Below are positions 20,996-28,200 of a DNA stretch of 61,224 nucleotides, in pieces (positions within the stretch are counted from its first letter, which is position 1; every line of letters starts with the position of its first letter). Made by a program: the position numbers and the translations under genes. Where the stretch lies: positions 1 through 61,224 of the forward strand of contig NZ_JAUG01000043.1 in NCBI RefSeq assembly GCF_000708285.2. The letters run 5' to 3'. A model generated the notes under the pieces. The model was not told where the DNA came from. It saw nothing but the letters and a program-made list of their open reading frames with translations, and searched no databases. The DNA comes from Pedobacter borealis DSM 19626 (GTDB taxonomy: Bacteria; Bacteroidota; Bacteroidia; Sphingobacteriales; Sphingobacteriaceae).

Positions 20996-21004
20996 TCGAA
21001 AAAA

Positions 21005-21041
21005 TGTTACTCATCGGATGAAACTCATCCGATGAGTAACA
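21005..21041. terminator. strong end-of-locus hairpin
   Basis: A 17-base perfect stem (arms 21005-21021 and 21025-21041) with the three-base loop AAC lies 10 bases after the second TlpA stop. A run of A rather than T follows on the plus strand, so intrinsic termination of plus-strand transcripts is uncertain, but position and strength suggest it marks the 3' end of the SusC-TlpA locus. Confidence 0.6.
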
Positions 21042-21118
21042 AAAACCGATTTTAAGCAATCCAGTGTATGAGGTTTCTGAAAATTTCTCTTTAGTTAAAA
21101 TCAAGGATACATAGAAAA

Positions 21119-21226
21119 TATAGTTTAAGAATCTGTTCTATGTGGTTTAAAATAATAAATTACATAGCTACGCAAAGAAGATAGTTTAAGCCCCTTAGTT
21201 TATGTGGTTTAAGATAAATAAAATAC
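21119..21226. repeat. two imperfect direct repeats of about 42 bp
   Basis: The pattern ATAGTTTAAG, a variable part, then TATGTGGTTTAA and an AT-rich tail occurs at about 21120-21162 and again at 21181-21225, a 61-base offset. No coding potential is seen. It is probably a degenerate intergenic repeat. Confidence 0.5.
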
Positions 21227-21241
21227 AAGCCTATACGGAAA

Positions 21242-21390
21242 GAGGTTGTATCATAAATATAGAATTGTCATCCTGTCCAAAGGACTCCTGTGGAGAGCCT
21301 GTCGAAGGACCTGTTTAAATGCCCTTCAAAGCATTTCGACAAGCTCAACGTGACAAGTTCGAATGAAATCAGAACTTATGATACAGCCTC
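21242..21390 (+). mobile_element. MITE-like element, copy A (149 bp, terminal inverted repeats)
   Basis: This element starts GAGGTTGTATCATAA and ends TTATGATACAGCCTC, forming terminal inverted repeats of about 15 bases with one mismatch. A second copy in the opposite orientation lies at 28201-28348, differing by one single-base indel and one substitution as compared by eye. Its interior contains shorter inverted segments and the GTCATCCTG string seen in other palindromic elements of this window. It encodes nothing, consistent with a non-autonomous element mobilised by a transposase elsewhere (inference). Confidence 0.8.
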
Positions 21391-21411
21391 ATTTGCCTTG
21401 GATTTCTAATT

Positions 21412-21529
21412 CACTATTAAAGGATTGAAAATCCTTAGTTCAGGAGACGGGATTATAAATCCCGACTAACGGAGATTTGTAATCAAGGCCTATGTGCCCC
21501 TGAATTTTTAATGCACTATTAAAGGATTG
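21412..21529. repeat. short direct repeats and small hairpins before the LanB gene
   Basis: The 16-mer CACTATTAAAGGATTG occurs at 21412-21427 and 21514-21529. Between them are small palindromes around GGATTGAAAATCC and GGGATTATAAATCCC. The stretch contains no gene. Confidence 0.5.
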
Positions 21530-21561
21530 TGCGTATGGAACTGCAAACTGAAAACTGTCAA

Positions 21562-21587
21562 TTGATAACTTTTTAAATTAATCTTTG
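21562..21587 (+). promoter_or_regulatory. possible promoter of the LanB gene
   Basis: TTG at 21562-21564 and TAATCTTTG at 21579-21587 resemble the Bacteroidota -33/-7 pair, but the spacing is short (14) and the -7 box has one extra base. The gene starts at 21615. Weak support. Confidence 0.3.
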
Positions 21588-21614
21588 TAATTTTCGCCTA
21601 CCATTTTAAATTCA

Positions 21615-24413
21615 ATGAAGCTTAATATTCAACCAACCGTAATTTTTAGAACACCTAAATTTTCATATCAATCTGAACTGGTAGATTGTTGGGAGGAATT
21701 AAAAGCAGCAATTGCAATATCTTCTGCAACATTTTACGAAACCATAAAAGAAGTAAAGGCAAACGAACTAAAAGATCTTCCACCTAAAGTTTATTTTACC
21801 ATCTGGAAATATTTTAACCGTGCGAAATTCCGGTCAACCCCATATGGTACCTTTGCCGGTTTTAGTTTGTTAAACAATGCCATTAAATCATCGGAAAGCA
21901 GAATAGTAGTTGAAGAAACCCAAAAGGTACGAGAATTGGTTGATTGGCCTTATAAGAATAATATTCAATTGCCATTGGCAGAAGTGCTGCAAAAGAACTG
22001 CCTCATATTTAGTAACAGCAGTTATTATTTAACGCCCAACAGTATCCGTTATATCGCCTGTACCGATGGTGTTTTCGAATTGGCCGAGTTAGATCAAGAC
22101 GATTTTGTAAAGCAAATATTGGCTGCTTGCTTAACACCGATCAGGCTTAACGATCTGGCAAAACAATTAAATTTAAATGATGCTGAAACCGAAAATCTGT
22201 TTGGTTTGCTGCACGATATGCACGATTTACAGCTTGTTTTTACCAATTACGATCCCAATATTATAGGGGATGATTATTTTGAACGTTTAGGACTCACCGC
22301 TACGGCTGAGTTGCCAAAATACCTTATCGCGCAGCGCACAGCTTTATCGGGAGGTATTAATGAACGTTTCCTTCAGGCTATTCCAGCTTTGATCAATTTG
22401 CTCCACAGTGTAATGCCCGCAAAAGATCGTGATGCCCTTAGCCAGTTTCAGATCAGGTTTAAAAAGAAATTTGAAGATCAGGAAGTACCGCTTTTATTGG
22501 CGCTAGATCCCGAAATGGGTGTAGGTTACGATGAGCTGGAACAAGCTGGTCAAAACAGCGAGTTTATCACACGCTTCAATACTAAGCCACCGAAAAAAGC
22601 AGAGACAGAAAATATTAAAACGGCATTAAAAACCTTCCTGACTGAACAAAACTTCGAAAAAGGTAAAACTGTTTATCTGAACAAACTTACCTTAACGCCG
22701 AATCAGAAATTAGCAGCCTTACCTAATTCATTTAGCATGGTAATGTCTGTTCATGACGATTTGATTTTTATCGAACAGATAGGTGGAGCAACATCAAATG
22801 CATTAAGCGGAAGATTTACAATGGCAGCCGATGATGTAACACAATATGCTAAAAACATTGCTGCCGCCGAACAACAAGCAAACCCCGAGGTTTTATTTTT
22901 TGATGTGGCCTATATGGTAGAGGCCAATGTAGATAATGTAAACAGGCGAAAACTGATTTATGGGCATCAATTATCAATCTTAAATTTTGATACCTCAGCA
23001 TCGCCACTTGCCTTAAATGATATACAGATTTCAATTCGGGGCACAGAGATCATCCTTCGCTCTAAGCATTTAAATAAACGGCTCGTACCAAGAATGGCTT
23101 CTGCGTACAACTACATCCGTTCAGATCTTTCTGTATTTAGGTTACTGTGCGATTTGCAACATCAAGGCATTCAAACCAATCTTTCCTTTCCACTTGATAC
23201 TATTTTCCCTGATTTGGATTATTATCCAAGGTTACAATATCAAAATATAGTTTTAAGCAGTAATAAATGGAGGATTAAAAAAGAAGCCCTTTTAGGTGCC
23301 GATCAAAAGTGGCTATCTGTCGCCAACTGTAGGTCATATTTGAGCAATTTAGGTGTTAGCGAATATTTTAAAGCAGGTATATCCGATCAGACATTATGCT
23401 TTGCACTACAAAACGACGATGATATAAATGCTTTTCTGCAATACCTGCAAAAACATGGGAGTACTTACATAGAAGAAATGTTACTGCCTCAAAACAGTAT
23501 CGTGGTTGATGAAGCAGCTAAACCCTATTTAGCCCAGTTTGTTTTAAGTATAGGTCATAGCGAACAGATTTATCGTGGTTTGGCTAAAACATCAGCAAAT
23601 GCTGAAGTAACGCGATTTTTCCTGCCAGGTAAAGAATGGCTGTATTTCGAAATTTATTGCCACCAGCAACGCGGTGATCAGATTTTGACAGATGTAATTG
23701 CGCCTTTCATCTCCACTCATACAGATCAGGTCAAATCGTGGTTTTTTATCCGCTACAATGAAAATGGAAACCACATCAGGTTTAGGGTTCAACTAAACAA
23801 TCCAATAGATGGGCAGCTGTTAACATCAAAACTCATGGATGATCTGGAATTGTTTTTAAATTCAGGTTTGGTGTCTGATGTACAGATTAAGACCTATAAG
23901 CGAGAGTTAGAGCGTTATGGCAGCAACATGATCGAAGATGTTGAGCAGCATTTTGCTGTAGATAGTGAATTTGTATTATCGCTTTTAGAAACTCAGACCG
24001 ATGATTTCAATAAATATAAATTGTGTAGCCTTTTGATTTCAAAGGTTATCGGGTCTAACATTATAGATAAGCTGGCCATCAATAAGATCGTGAGCATAAT
24101 GTCTGATACCTTTAATGAGGAACATCGATTAGATGCTGCCGATTTTAAACAATTAAACAATCACTACCAGGAGTTTCGTAAAACAGAGTGGATGGTTTTA
24201 ACAACAGCGCAGGAGCAGAAGTTCGATAAGTTTTCAGATTCGTTTATCAAAATTCTTAAACAATGTGCTCCCGAAAATGCACTAAAGCTATTAACTGATT
24301 TAATGCATATGCACGTAAACAGATTTTTCAGCAAAGATCAGCGGACACATGAAATGGTTATGTATTATTTTCTGCTAAAAGATATCCAGCGTCAAAATGC
24401 AATGAAAGCTTAA
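21615..24413 (+). CDS. class I lanthipeptide dehydratase (LanB), full length
   Basis: This 932-residue enzyme has both halves of a class I LanB, which glutamylates Ser/Thr of a precursor peptide using Glu-tRNA and then eliminates glutamate to give dehydroamino acids. The N-terminal glutamylation domain begins FRTPKFSYQS (R12) and carries the signature RAKFRSTPYGTFAGF at residues 69-83. The C-terminal elimination (SpaB_C, thiopeptide-type) domain starts near W675 (WLYFEIYCHQQ) and includes WFFIRYNENGNHIRFRVQ at 709-725 and the downstream ELERYGSNMIEDVE segment. Split LanBs and tRNA-ligase-only PEARLs lack the second half, so dehydration rather than amino-acid addition is predicted. No LanC cyclase is nearby. 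Two small peptide genes about 1.3 kb downstream are the likely substrates. The stop overlaps the convergent kinase gene by four bases. Confidence 0.93.
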   Translation: MKLNIQPTVIFRTPKFSYQSELVDCWEELKAAIAISSATFYETIKEVKANELKDLPPKVYFTIWKYFNRAKFRSTPYGTFAGFSLLNNAIKSSESRIVVEETQKVRELVDWPYKNNIQLPLAEVLQKNCLIFSNSSYYLTPNSIRYIACTDGVFELAELDQDDFVKQILAACLTPIRLNDLAKQLNLNDAETENLFGLLHDMHDLQLVFTNYDPNIIGDDYFERLGLTATAELPKYLIAQRTALSGGINERFLQAIPALINLLHSVMPAKDRDALSQFQIRFKKKFEDQEVPLLLALDPEMGVGYDELEQAGQNSEFITRFNTKPPKKAETENIKTALKTFLTEQNFEKGKTVYLNKLTLTPNQKLAALPNSFSMVMSVHDDLIFIEQIGGATSNALSGRFTMAADDVTQYAKNIAAAEQQANPEVLFFDVAYMVEANVDNVNRRKLIYGHQLSILNFDTSASPLALNDIQISIRGTEIILRSKHLNKRLVPRMASAYNYIRSDLSVFRLLCDLQHQGIQTNLSFPLDTIFPDLDYYPRLQYQNIVLSSNKWRIKKEALLGADQKWLSVANCRSYLSNLGVSEYFKAGISDQTLCFALQNDDDINAFLQYLQKHGSTYIEEMLLPQNSIVVDEAAKPYLAQFVLSIGHSEQIYRGLAKTSANAEVTRFFLPGKEWLYFEIYCHQQRGDQILTDVIAPFISTHTDQVKSWFFIRYNENGNHIRFRVQLNNPIDGQLLTSKLMDDLELFLNSGLVSDVQIKTYKRELERYGSNMIEDVEQHFAVDSEFVLSLLETQTDDFNKYKLCSLLISKVIGSNIIDKLAINKIVSIMSDTFNEEHRLDAADFKQLNNHYQEFRKTEWMVLTTAQEQKFDKFSDSFIKILKQCAPENALKLLTDLMHMHVNRFFSKDQRTHEMVMYYFLLKDIQRQNAMKA

Positions 24414-25525
24414 CGGTTTAACTTGGCTAAGGGGTTAACAACAGTTACATTTATTTCAGTAATATACCGGTTAAGCGGGTCTTTGTAATACCTGAATACA
24501 TAATCATTGCCATAAAAATTACTCAGGCGCTTGCTAATATTGACAATCCCTACATGATGGCTTTCTGTCTGTTTGCCTCTATTATCATTAATCATGTTTA
24601 TGGTACTGATATGAAGGTTGTCATTTTGGTAAGCAATTTTAATAAGGGCCTGTTGAGTAGAGTGTGAAACATTTCCATGCTTAAATATGTTTTCTGCCAA
24701 AGTTAATAAGATAAGCGGTGGAAATCTTAACCCGAACATATCGCCCGTTACCTCAAGTTCCAGATTAATTGTGTTAGCCGTTCGGAGTTTATGCAGATTA
24801 ATCAGGTGTTCAATTTGCTCAATTTCTTCACTTAGTGGAACCATTTCTGATGCTTCAGGACGTTTTAGGGCATAACGCATCATTTCGGCCAGATTCATAA
24901 TGGCATCTGCCGCCATAGGTGCCTTTTTGCGGGCGTCGTTATAAATAAAGTTTAAAGTATTAAAAAGAAAGTGTGGGTTGATCTGACTGCGCAGATAATT
25001 GTTTTGCGATTGAACCAGATCGTTCTCTAAAGCCTGTTTCTCTATCTGGGTAACCAGGTTTTGTCGTTCTAAGGCTTCTACTTTCTTCTGATCCTGAAAT
25101 GATTTGGTGATATAAACATAGCCCGTAGAATAACCAACATACAATATTGAACGATAGATGCAGGCCAATACAAATTCCCTGTCAAAAGTTCTAGCTGGAT
25201 TTGTAGCAATTAGTCTTGTTTTTTCGAATAGGATTATGAGAAGAAATGTAGAAACAACATATGCGAAAATGATTACAAAAATTAGCAGGGTAATCTTTAA
25301 TGTTTTTATAGCATTCGAACCCGTTTTTAATATTTTTTTTAGTAAAAAGCCATGAGTATAGAACGTTGCAATACTAACAATATATACAAGCAGATAAGCT
25401 CCAGGTTCTCTGAATCTGTTGGTAGCTAAACCAAGAATAAATACCTCATAAACGATGTAAAGACTCCAAACCAATAAGTGAAATTTATACTTTTCGTAGA
25501 ATATTTTTGGGTTTAAAAAGTTCAT
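24410..25525 (-). CDS. membrane sensor histidine kinase, LytS/YehU type
   Basis: This 371-residue sensor kinase has four predicted membrane helices in residues about 10-140 and almost no periplasmic loop, then a short coiled coil (KKVEALERQNLVTQIEKQAL). A His_kinase domain follows with the phosphoacceptor motif QINPHFLFNTLNFI and an ATP-binding region starting near LRFPPLILLTLAENIFKHG. Kinases of this type pair with LytTR regulators, and one is encoded 0.6 kb away on the same strand (26088-26831), with the two peptide genes between them on the other strand. The compact membrane sensor suits detection of a hydrophobic or membrane-acting peptide (inference). A TACTTTTG on the minus strand at 25572-25565 may be its -7 box, although no TTG sits at the usual distance. 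Confidence 0.92.
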   Translation of the reverse strand: MNFLNPKIFYEKYKFHLLVWSLYIVYEVFILGLATNRFREPGAYLLVYIVSIATFYTHGFLLKKILKTGSNAIKTLKITLLIFVIIFAYVVSTFLLIILFEKTRLIATNPARTFDREFVLACIYRSILYVGYSTGYVYITKSFQDQKKVEALERQNLVTQIEKQALENDLVQSQNNYLRSQINPHFLFNTLNFIYNDARKKAPMAADAIMNLAEMMRYALKRPEASEMVPLSEEIEQIEHLINLHKLRTANTINLELEVTGDMFGLRFPPLILLTLAENIFKHGNVSHSTQQALIKIAYQNDNLHISTINMINDNRGKQTESHHVGIVNISKRLSNFYGNDYVFRYYKDPLNRYITEINVTVVNPLAKLNR

Positions 25526-25572
25526 TTTTTTCTTTTAATCTATTGAAATGAGGTTTTTATCTTACAAAAGTA

Positions 25573-25616
25573 GGTGTTTGTGTAAAAAAGTGGTTGAGTC
25601 TAATTTTGAGGTGCAT
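25573..25616 (+). promoter_or_regulatory. promoter of the peptide genes, with candidate regulator sites
   Basis: TTTG at 25577-25580 and TAATTTTG at 25601-25608 are separated by exactly 20 bases, an excellent match to the Bacteroidota housekeeping promoter. Transcription would start near 25615, leaving a leader of about 55 bases before the first peptide. The boxes are overlapped by TGGTTGAGTCTAA (25591-25603) and a looser copy at 25573-25585, similar to repeats upstream of the response regulator at 26921-26977. AGGTGCAT (25609-25616) also recurs, inverted, at 26899-26906. Confidence 0.7.
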
Positions 25617-25670
25617 CTTTACAGAAAATTAATAACAACGATAACAATAAAAATTTAAATACAATATATT

Positions 25671-25820
25671 ATGAAAACTCAACACACAAATACTTTAGCT
25701 AAACTTTCTAAAAAAACTGTTTTTGTTTATAAAAATATCAAAGCTCAAAACAACTATCAAACTAATCCAACCGGTGATATGAGCCATACAGTAATGACAA
25801 GTTTCATCATGGAATTTTAA
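25671..25820 (+). CDS. putative RiPP (lanthipeptide-like) precursor peptide 1, cysteine-free
   Basis: This 49-residue peptide gene was found by translating the gap between the kinase and the regulator. The N-terminal half contains LAKLSKKTVFVYKNIK (residues 9-24), resembling the basic, leucine-rich leaders (KLxLxKxTV pattern) of Bacteroidota class I lanthipeptide precursors. The C-terminal half, NNYQTNPTGDMSHTVMTSF then IMEF, has Ser/Thr at 31, 34, 38, 40, 43 and 44 available for dehydration. There is no Cys, so lanthionine rings cannot form within the peptide. A near-identical copy follows 52 bases downstream, and most differences in the second half are silent, which indicates selection on the protein. 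A strong promoter lies upstream. Its role as LanB substrate is inferred from context; it could instead act as a signal for the flanking kinase. Confidence 0.82.
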   Translation: MKTQHTNTLAKLSKKTVFVYKNIKAQNNYQTNPTGDMSHTVMTSFIMEF

Positions 25821-25872
25821 TTTCGTAATTAACTTATTTTAATAATTTATCATCATATTTAATAATTATACA

Positions 25873-26013
25873 ATGAAAACTCAACATACTGCTAAACTTG
25901 CTAAAAAAACTGTTTTTGTTTATAAAAACATCAAAACTCAAAACAACTATCAAACTAATCCAACCGGTGATATGAGTCATACCGTAATGACAAGTTTCAT
26001 CATGGAATTTTAG
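25873..26013 (+). CDS. putative RiPP (lanthipeptide-like) precursor peptide 2, cysteine-free
   Basis: This 46-residue peptide is a tandem duplicate of the preceding gene. It begins MKTQHTAKLAKKTVFVYK, lacks three residues (NTL) of the first copy, and differs afterwards only at the Ala-to-Thr position before QNNY and at a leader Ser-to-Ala position. The C-terminal 25 residues, from QNNYQ to IMEF, are identical to copy 1, while codons for Asn, Ser and Thr within or near that part carry silent changes. It has no Cys. The intergenic 52 bases are AT-rich without a clear promoter, so both copies are probably on one transcript. The response-regulator gene ends 74 bases downstream on the other strand; a weak 8-base inverted repeat (26011-26018 with 26037-26044) begins at its stop codon. 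Confidence 0.82.
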   Translation: MKTQHTAKLAKKTVFVYKNIKTQNNYQTNPTGDMSHTVMTSFIMEF

Positions 26014-26087
26014 TTTCCAAACTTACTGCTCTTACAGGAAACTAAATCCACATGATCGTAACAACTAGCTGGATCGATTCTATCTAA

Positions 26088-26831
26088 TTACTGGTTACGA
26101 TTCGATTTTAACAAACTGTTCTGTACATAGGCGAAGAAAGCTTCTTTATAACCTTCGCCAATTTGGATCATCTCGTTATTTACCAAACGGATTATATTTC
26201 CATCTACCTTTTTAATTGCCGCTTTAGCAACAATGTTCGATTTATTAACACGGATAAATGCGTGGTTTTCTAAGGCCTTTTCAATTTCCTTAAGTGTAAG
26301 ATAGGTGGTGTGGGTTTCAGATTTAGTAATAATCTGTATATAATTCTGTAGCGCTTTGATGTAAAGTATTTCATCAATGGCGATGTTAGAAAAAGCATAT
26401 TTATGGTCGCCTTTAATATAAAGGGCAGCCACCTGATCAGCTTCTTTCGTGCTAACCTTGGTATTATTTGCTTCCTTTTTTAAAATCCTATCAATACCTA
26501 GTGCAAATTTTGCAAAGGAAATAGGTTTTAATAAGTACTGATCTGATTGTACATCAAATGCCTGCAGGGCATAATCAGGATGAGCAGTAGTGAAAATCAA
26601 ATATTTTGCTTTTTCTCTGATATTTTTAGCCAGTTCCAATCCATTGATTCCTGGCATATCAATATCCATAAACAATAAATCAATTTCGTCCTCAATACTG
26701 ATCTCAGTAAGTGCTTGGACAGGGCTGGTAAAAGTTTTAAAAACTGTTAAACCAGGCATTTCTGCAATGTGGTCAGTTAACACTTCAATTGCATGTTGCT
26801 CGTCGTCTATAACAACGCATTTTAGATTCAT
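26088..26831 (-). CDS. LytTR-family response regulator
   Basis: This 247-residue regulator has a receiver domain (residues about 3-120: acidic pocket DDE at 9-11, phosphoacceptor D56 in LLFMDIDMPG, conserved K102 in LLKP) and a C-terminal LytTR DNA-binding domain from about 140 (IDEILYIKALQNYIQI, then FIRVNKSNIVAKAAIKKVDGNIIRL). LytTR domains bind short direct repeats spaced about two helical turns apart. Candidates lie 90-146 bases upstream of this gene and in the promoter of the peptide genes. Its partner is most likely the kinase at 24410-25525, same strand, with the peptides inserted between. Autoregulation and control of the peptide genes are inferred. Confidence 0.93.
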   Translation of the reverse strand: MNLKCVVIDDEQHAIEVLTDHIAEMPGLTVFKTFTSPVQALTEISIEDEIDLLFMDIDMPGINGLELAKNIREKAKYLIFTTAHPDYALQAFDVQSDQYLLKPISFAKFALGIDRILKKEANNTKVSTKEADQVAALYIKGDHKYAFSNIAIDEILYIKALQNYIQIITKSETHTTYLTLKEIEKALENHAFIRVNKSNIVAKAAIKKVDGNIIRLVNNEMIQIGEGYKEAFFAYVQNSLLKSNRNQ

Positions 26832-26898
26832 GAGTATAAATATGTTTGTTTTATTTGATTTGAACGCAAGTTAAATAAAAAATGAATTGAATTAACAA

Positions 26899-26977
26899 AT
26901 GCACCTGAAAAACTTATTCCTGGTTTCGTCTAAAAAAAAACATTGGTTTCGTGTAATATTCTGGGTGGTTGATGTAA
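26899..26977. promoter_or_regulatory. tandem direct repeats upstream of the response regulator (candidate LytTR sites)
   Basis: On the plus strand TGGTTTCGTCTAA (26921-26933) and TGGTTTCGTGTAA (26944-26956) are followed by TGGTTGATGTAA (26966-26977), giving offsets of 23 and 22 bases. That spacing fits the side-by-side repeats bound by LytTR proteins. The same motif overlaps the peptide-gene promoter. ATGCACCT at 26899-26906 is the reverse complement of AGGTGCAT just after that promoter. Confidence 0.5.
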
Positions 26978-27212
26978 AAAAATTATCCAGACCCCTTCTT
27001 TTTATAATCTTTATACTGTTTGCCAAAAACAAAATAATTAGCAGTGAAAACTACTAATTGTGAAAAACATCTGCCTGCCCAATCTTGTGTAGCCTGTAGA
27101 TAATAAAATTAAAAACAGGCCATACAATACTGGGTTAAAATTTATTAAAAACCAAAAAACAAAAAATACCGTAAGCAAAAGAAACATTCCCCTACATCTA
27201 CCAAGCCTCCAC

Positions 27213-27587
27213 ATGAAACACAACGAATACGAGTATTTACTTAATAAAATCTACTACAAGGGGATTCTAAAAAATCAAGGAATCAACGCAGATATGTACC
27301 AGAGAATGCAAAATGAATATAGCAATCTTGATGGACAGAACCCTGTAAAGGGCCAGTTAGATGGCGAATACGCATTCAGAAAATCTTTTCTGGTTGTACG
27401 TAACTACGTGCAGCAGGCGATAAAAGATGGCATGAAAAGTTTTAGATTTACCATGCAGGCAACTGATATCAATAAATTAACTTATATGGTTGATATGTTG
27501 AACAGAAACTTTTTTGATAAACAAAGTTTAGATCAAATTATTATCACTGCAAACTCGGTATTTAACCAATACAATTTAAAAAACTAA
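27213..27587 (+). CDS. conserved-looking small protein of unknown function (124 aa)
   Basis: I do not recognise this gene. The product is a soluble, mixed-charge protein of 124 residues with no signal peptide, membrane helix or Cys. It appears mostly helical, with an N-terminal segment HNEYEYLLNKIYYKGILKN and a C-terminal segment DINKLTYMVDMLNRNFFDKQ. It starts 22 bases before the nuclease-domain gene at 27610 and is probably cotranscribed with it. The 380 bases upstream hold no other gene, only AT-rich sequence and the repeats near the regulator. It is too short to be a LanC cyclase and carries no Cys/His zinc ligands. Confidence 0.7.
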   Translation: MKHNEYEYLLNKIYYKGILKNQGINADMYQRMQNEYSNLDGQNPVKGQLDGEYAFRKSFLVVRNYVQQAIKDGMKSFRFTMQATDINKLTYMVDMLNRNFFDKQSLDQIIITANSVFNQYNLKN

Positions 27588-27609
27588 CTACCTAATAATA
27601 GATAACATC

Positions 27610-28104
27610 ATGGAATTGAAAGACGAAATCGGGCAGTTTGCCGTAAGAATTAAGAAAATGCTTCCACAAGTTCAATCTGAGGATTTAACTAGGAATGCGT
27701 TAGTTATGCCTTTTATCCAAATTTTAGGATTTGATCCTTCTGAGGTTCAATCTGAAGCTGTTCTAGACTTTGGAGTTAAAAAAAGTAAAAAAGTTGATTA
27801 CACCATTATGAAAGATGGCGAACCAACAATTTTGGTGGAATGTAAACACCATGCTGAAAATTTAGATATCCATGATTCACGCTTATCTAAGTATTTCCGT
27901 AAAACAAAAGCTAAATATGGCTTATTAACCAATGGTTTGGTATATCGCTTTTATACAGAGAAAATGGTGAGATCAAAGAAAAATCAAGAGCCATTGTTCG
28001 AATTTAAAATAACCGATACTAAAGCGTCCACGATTGCCAAAATGATCGAAGACCATAAAGATTACTTCAATGTAGATCAAAAGCAGGCGCCAATAGCAAG
28101 CTAA
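27610..28104 (+). CDS. stand-alone type I restriction R-subunit N-terminal (HSDR_N-type) nuclease domain
   Basis: This 164-residue protein consists of a single domain like the N-terminal endonuclease domain of type I restriction R subunits. The PD-(D/E)xK-type residues are visible as D63 (KVDYTIMKDG) and E77-C78-K79 (TILVECKHH). The helicase part of HsdR is absent, and no modification or specificity gene is nearby, so this is not a restriction system. Solo HSDR_N proteins are widespread in Bacteroidota with unknown function; DNA binding or cleavage is possible. It is followed by a good terminator and then by MITE copy B. Confidence 0.85.
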   Translation: MELKDEIGQFAVRIKKMLPQVQSEDLTRNALVMPFIQILGFDPSEVQSEAVLDFGVKKSKKVDYTIMKDGEPTILVECKHHAENLDIHDSRLSKYFRKTKAKYGLLTNGLVYRFYTEKMVRSKKNQEPLFEFKITDTKASTIAKMIEDHKDYFNVDQKQAPIAS

Positions 28105-28148
28105 ACAATATTAATTTTAATCTAAGAGTTCCCGAAAATTCTTGCCTA

Positions 28149-28177
28149 AAAGTTCCGATTTAATCGGGACTTTTTTT
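28149..28177 (+). terminator. intrinsic terminator after the HSDR_N gene
   Basis: AGTTCCGAT (28151-28159), loop TTA, ATCGGGACT (28163-28171), with one G-T pair, followed by a T-run to 28177. This is a classical rho-independent structure for the plus-strand pair at 27213-28104. Confidence 0.8.
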
Positions 28178-28200
28178 ATGGACTTAGCCTAAAAACAAAA

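Noticed and set aside
21615..24413. Dehydratase homologue acting as a peptide aminoacyl-tRNA ligase (PEARL) instead of a dehydratase
   Set aside because: A complete C-terminal elimination domain with its conserved HxRxR and ERYG segments is present, which PEARLs lack.
27213..27587. Could the unknown 124-residue protein be a LanC cyclase or an immunity protein?
   Set aside because: It is far too short for LanC, lacks the zinc-binding Cys/His residues, and has no signal or membrane segment.
27610..28104. Type I restriction system
   Set aside because: Only the N-terminal nuclease-like domain is present; there is no helicase part and no M or S subunit gene nearby.
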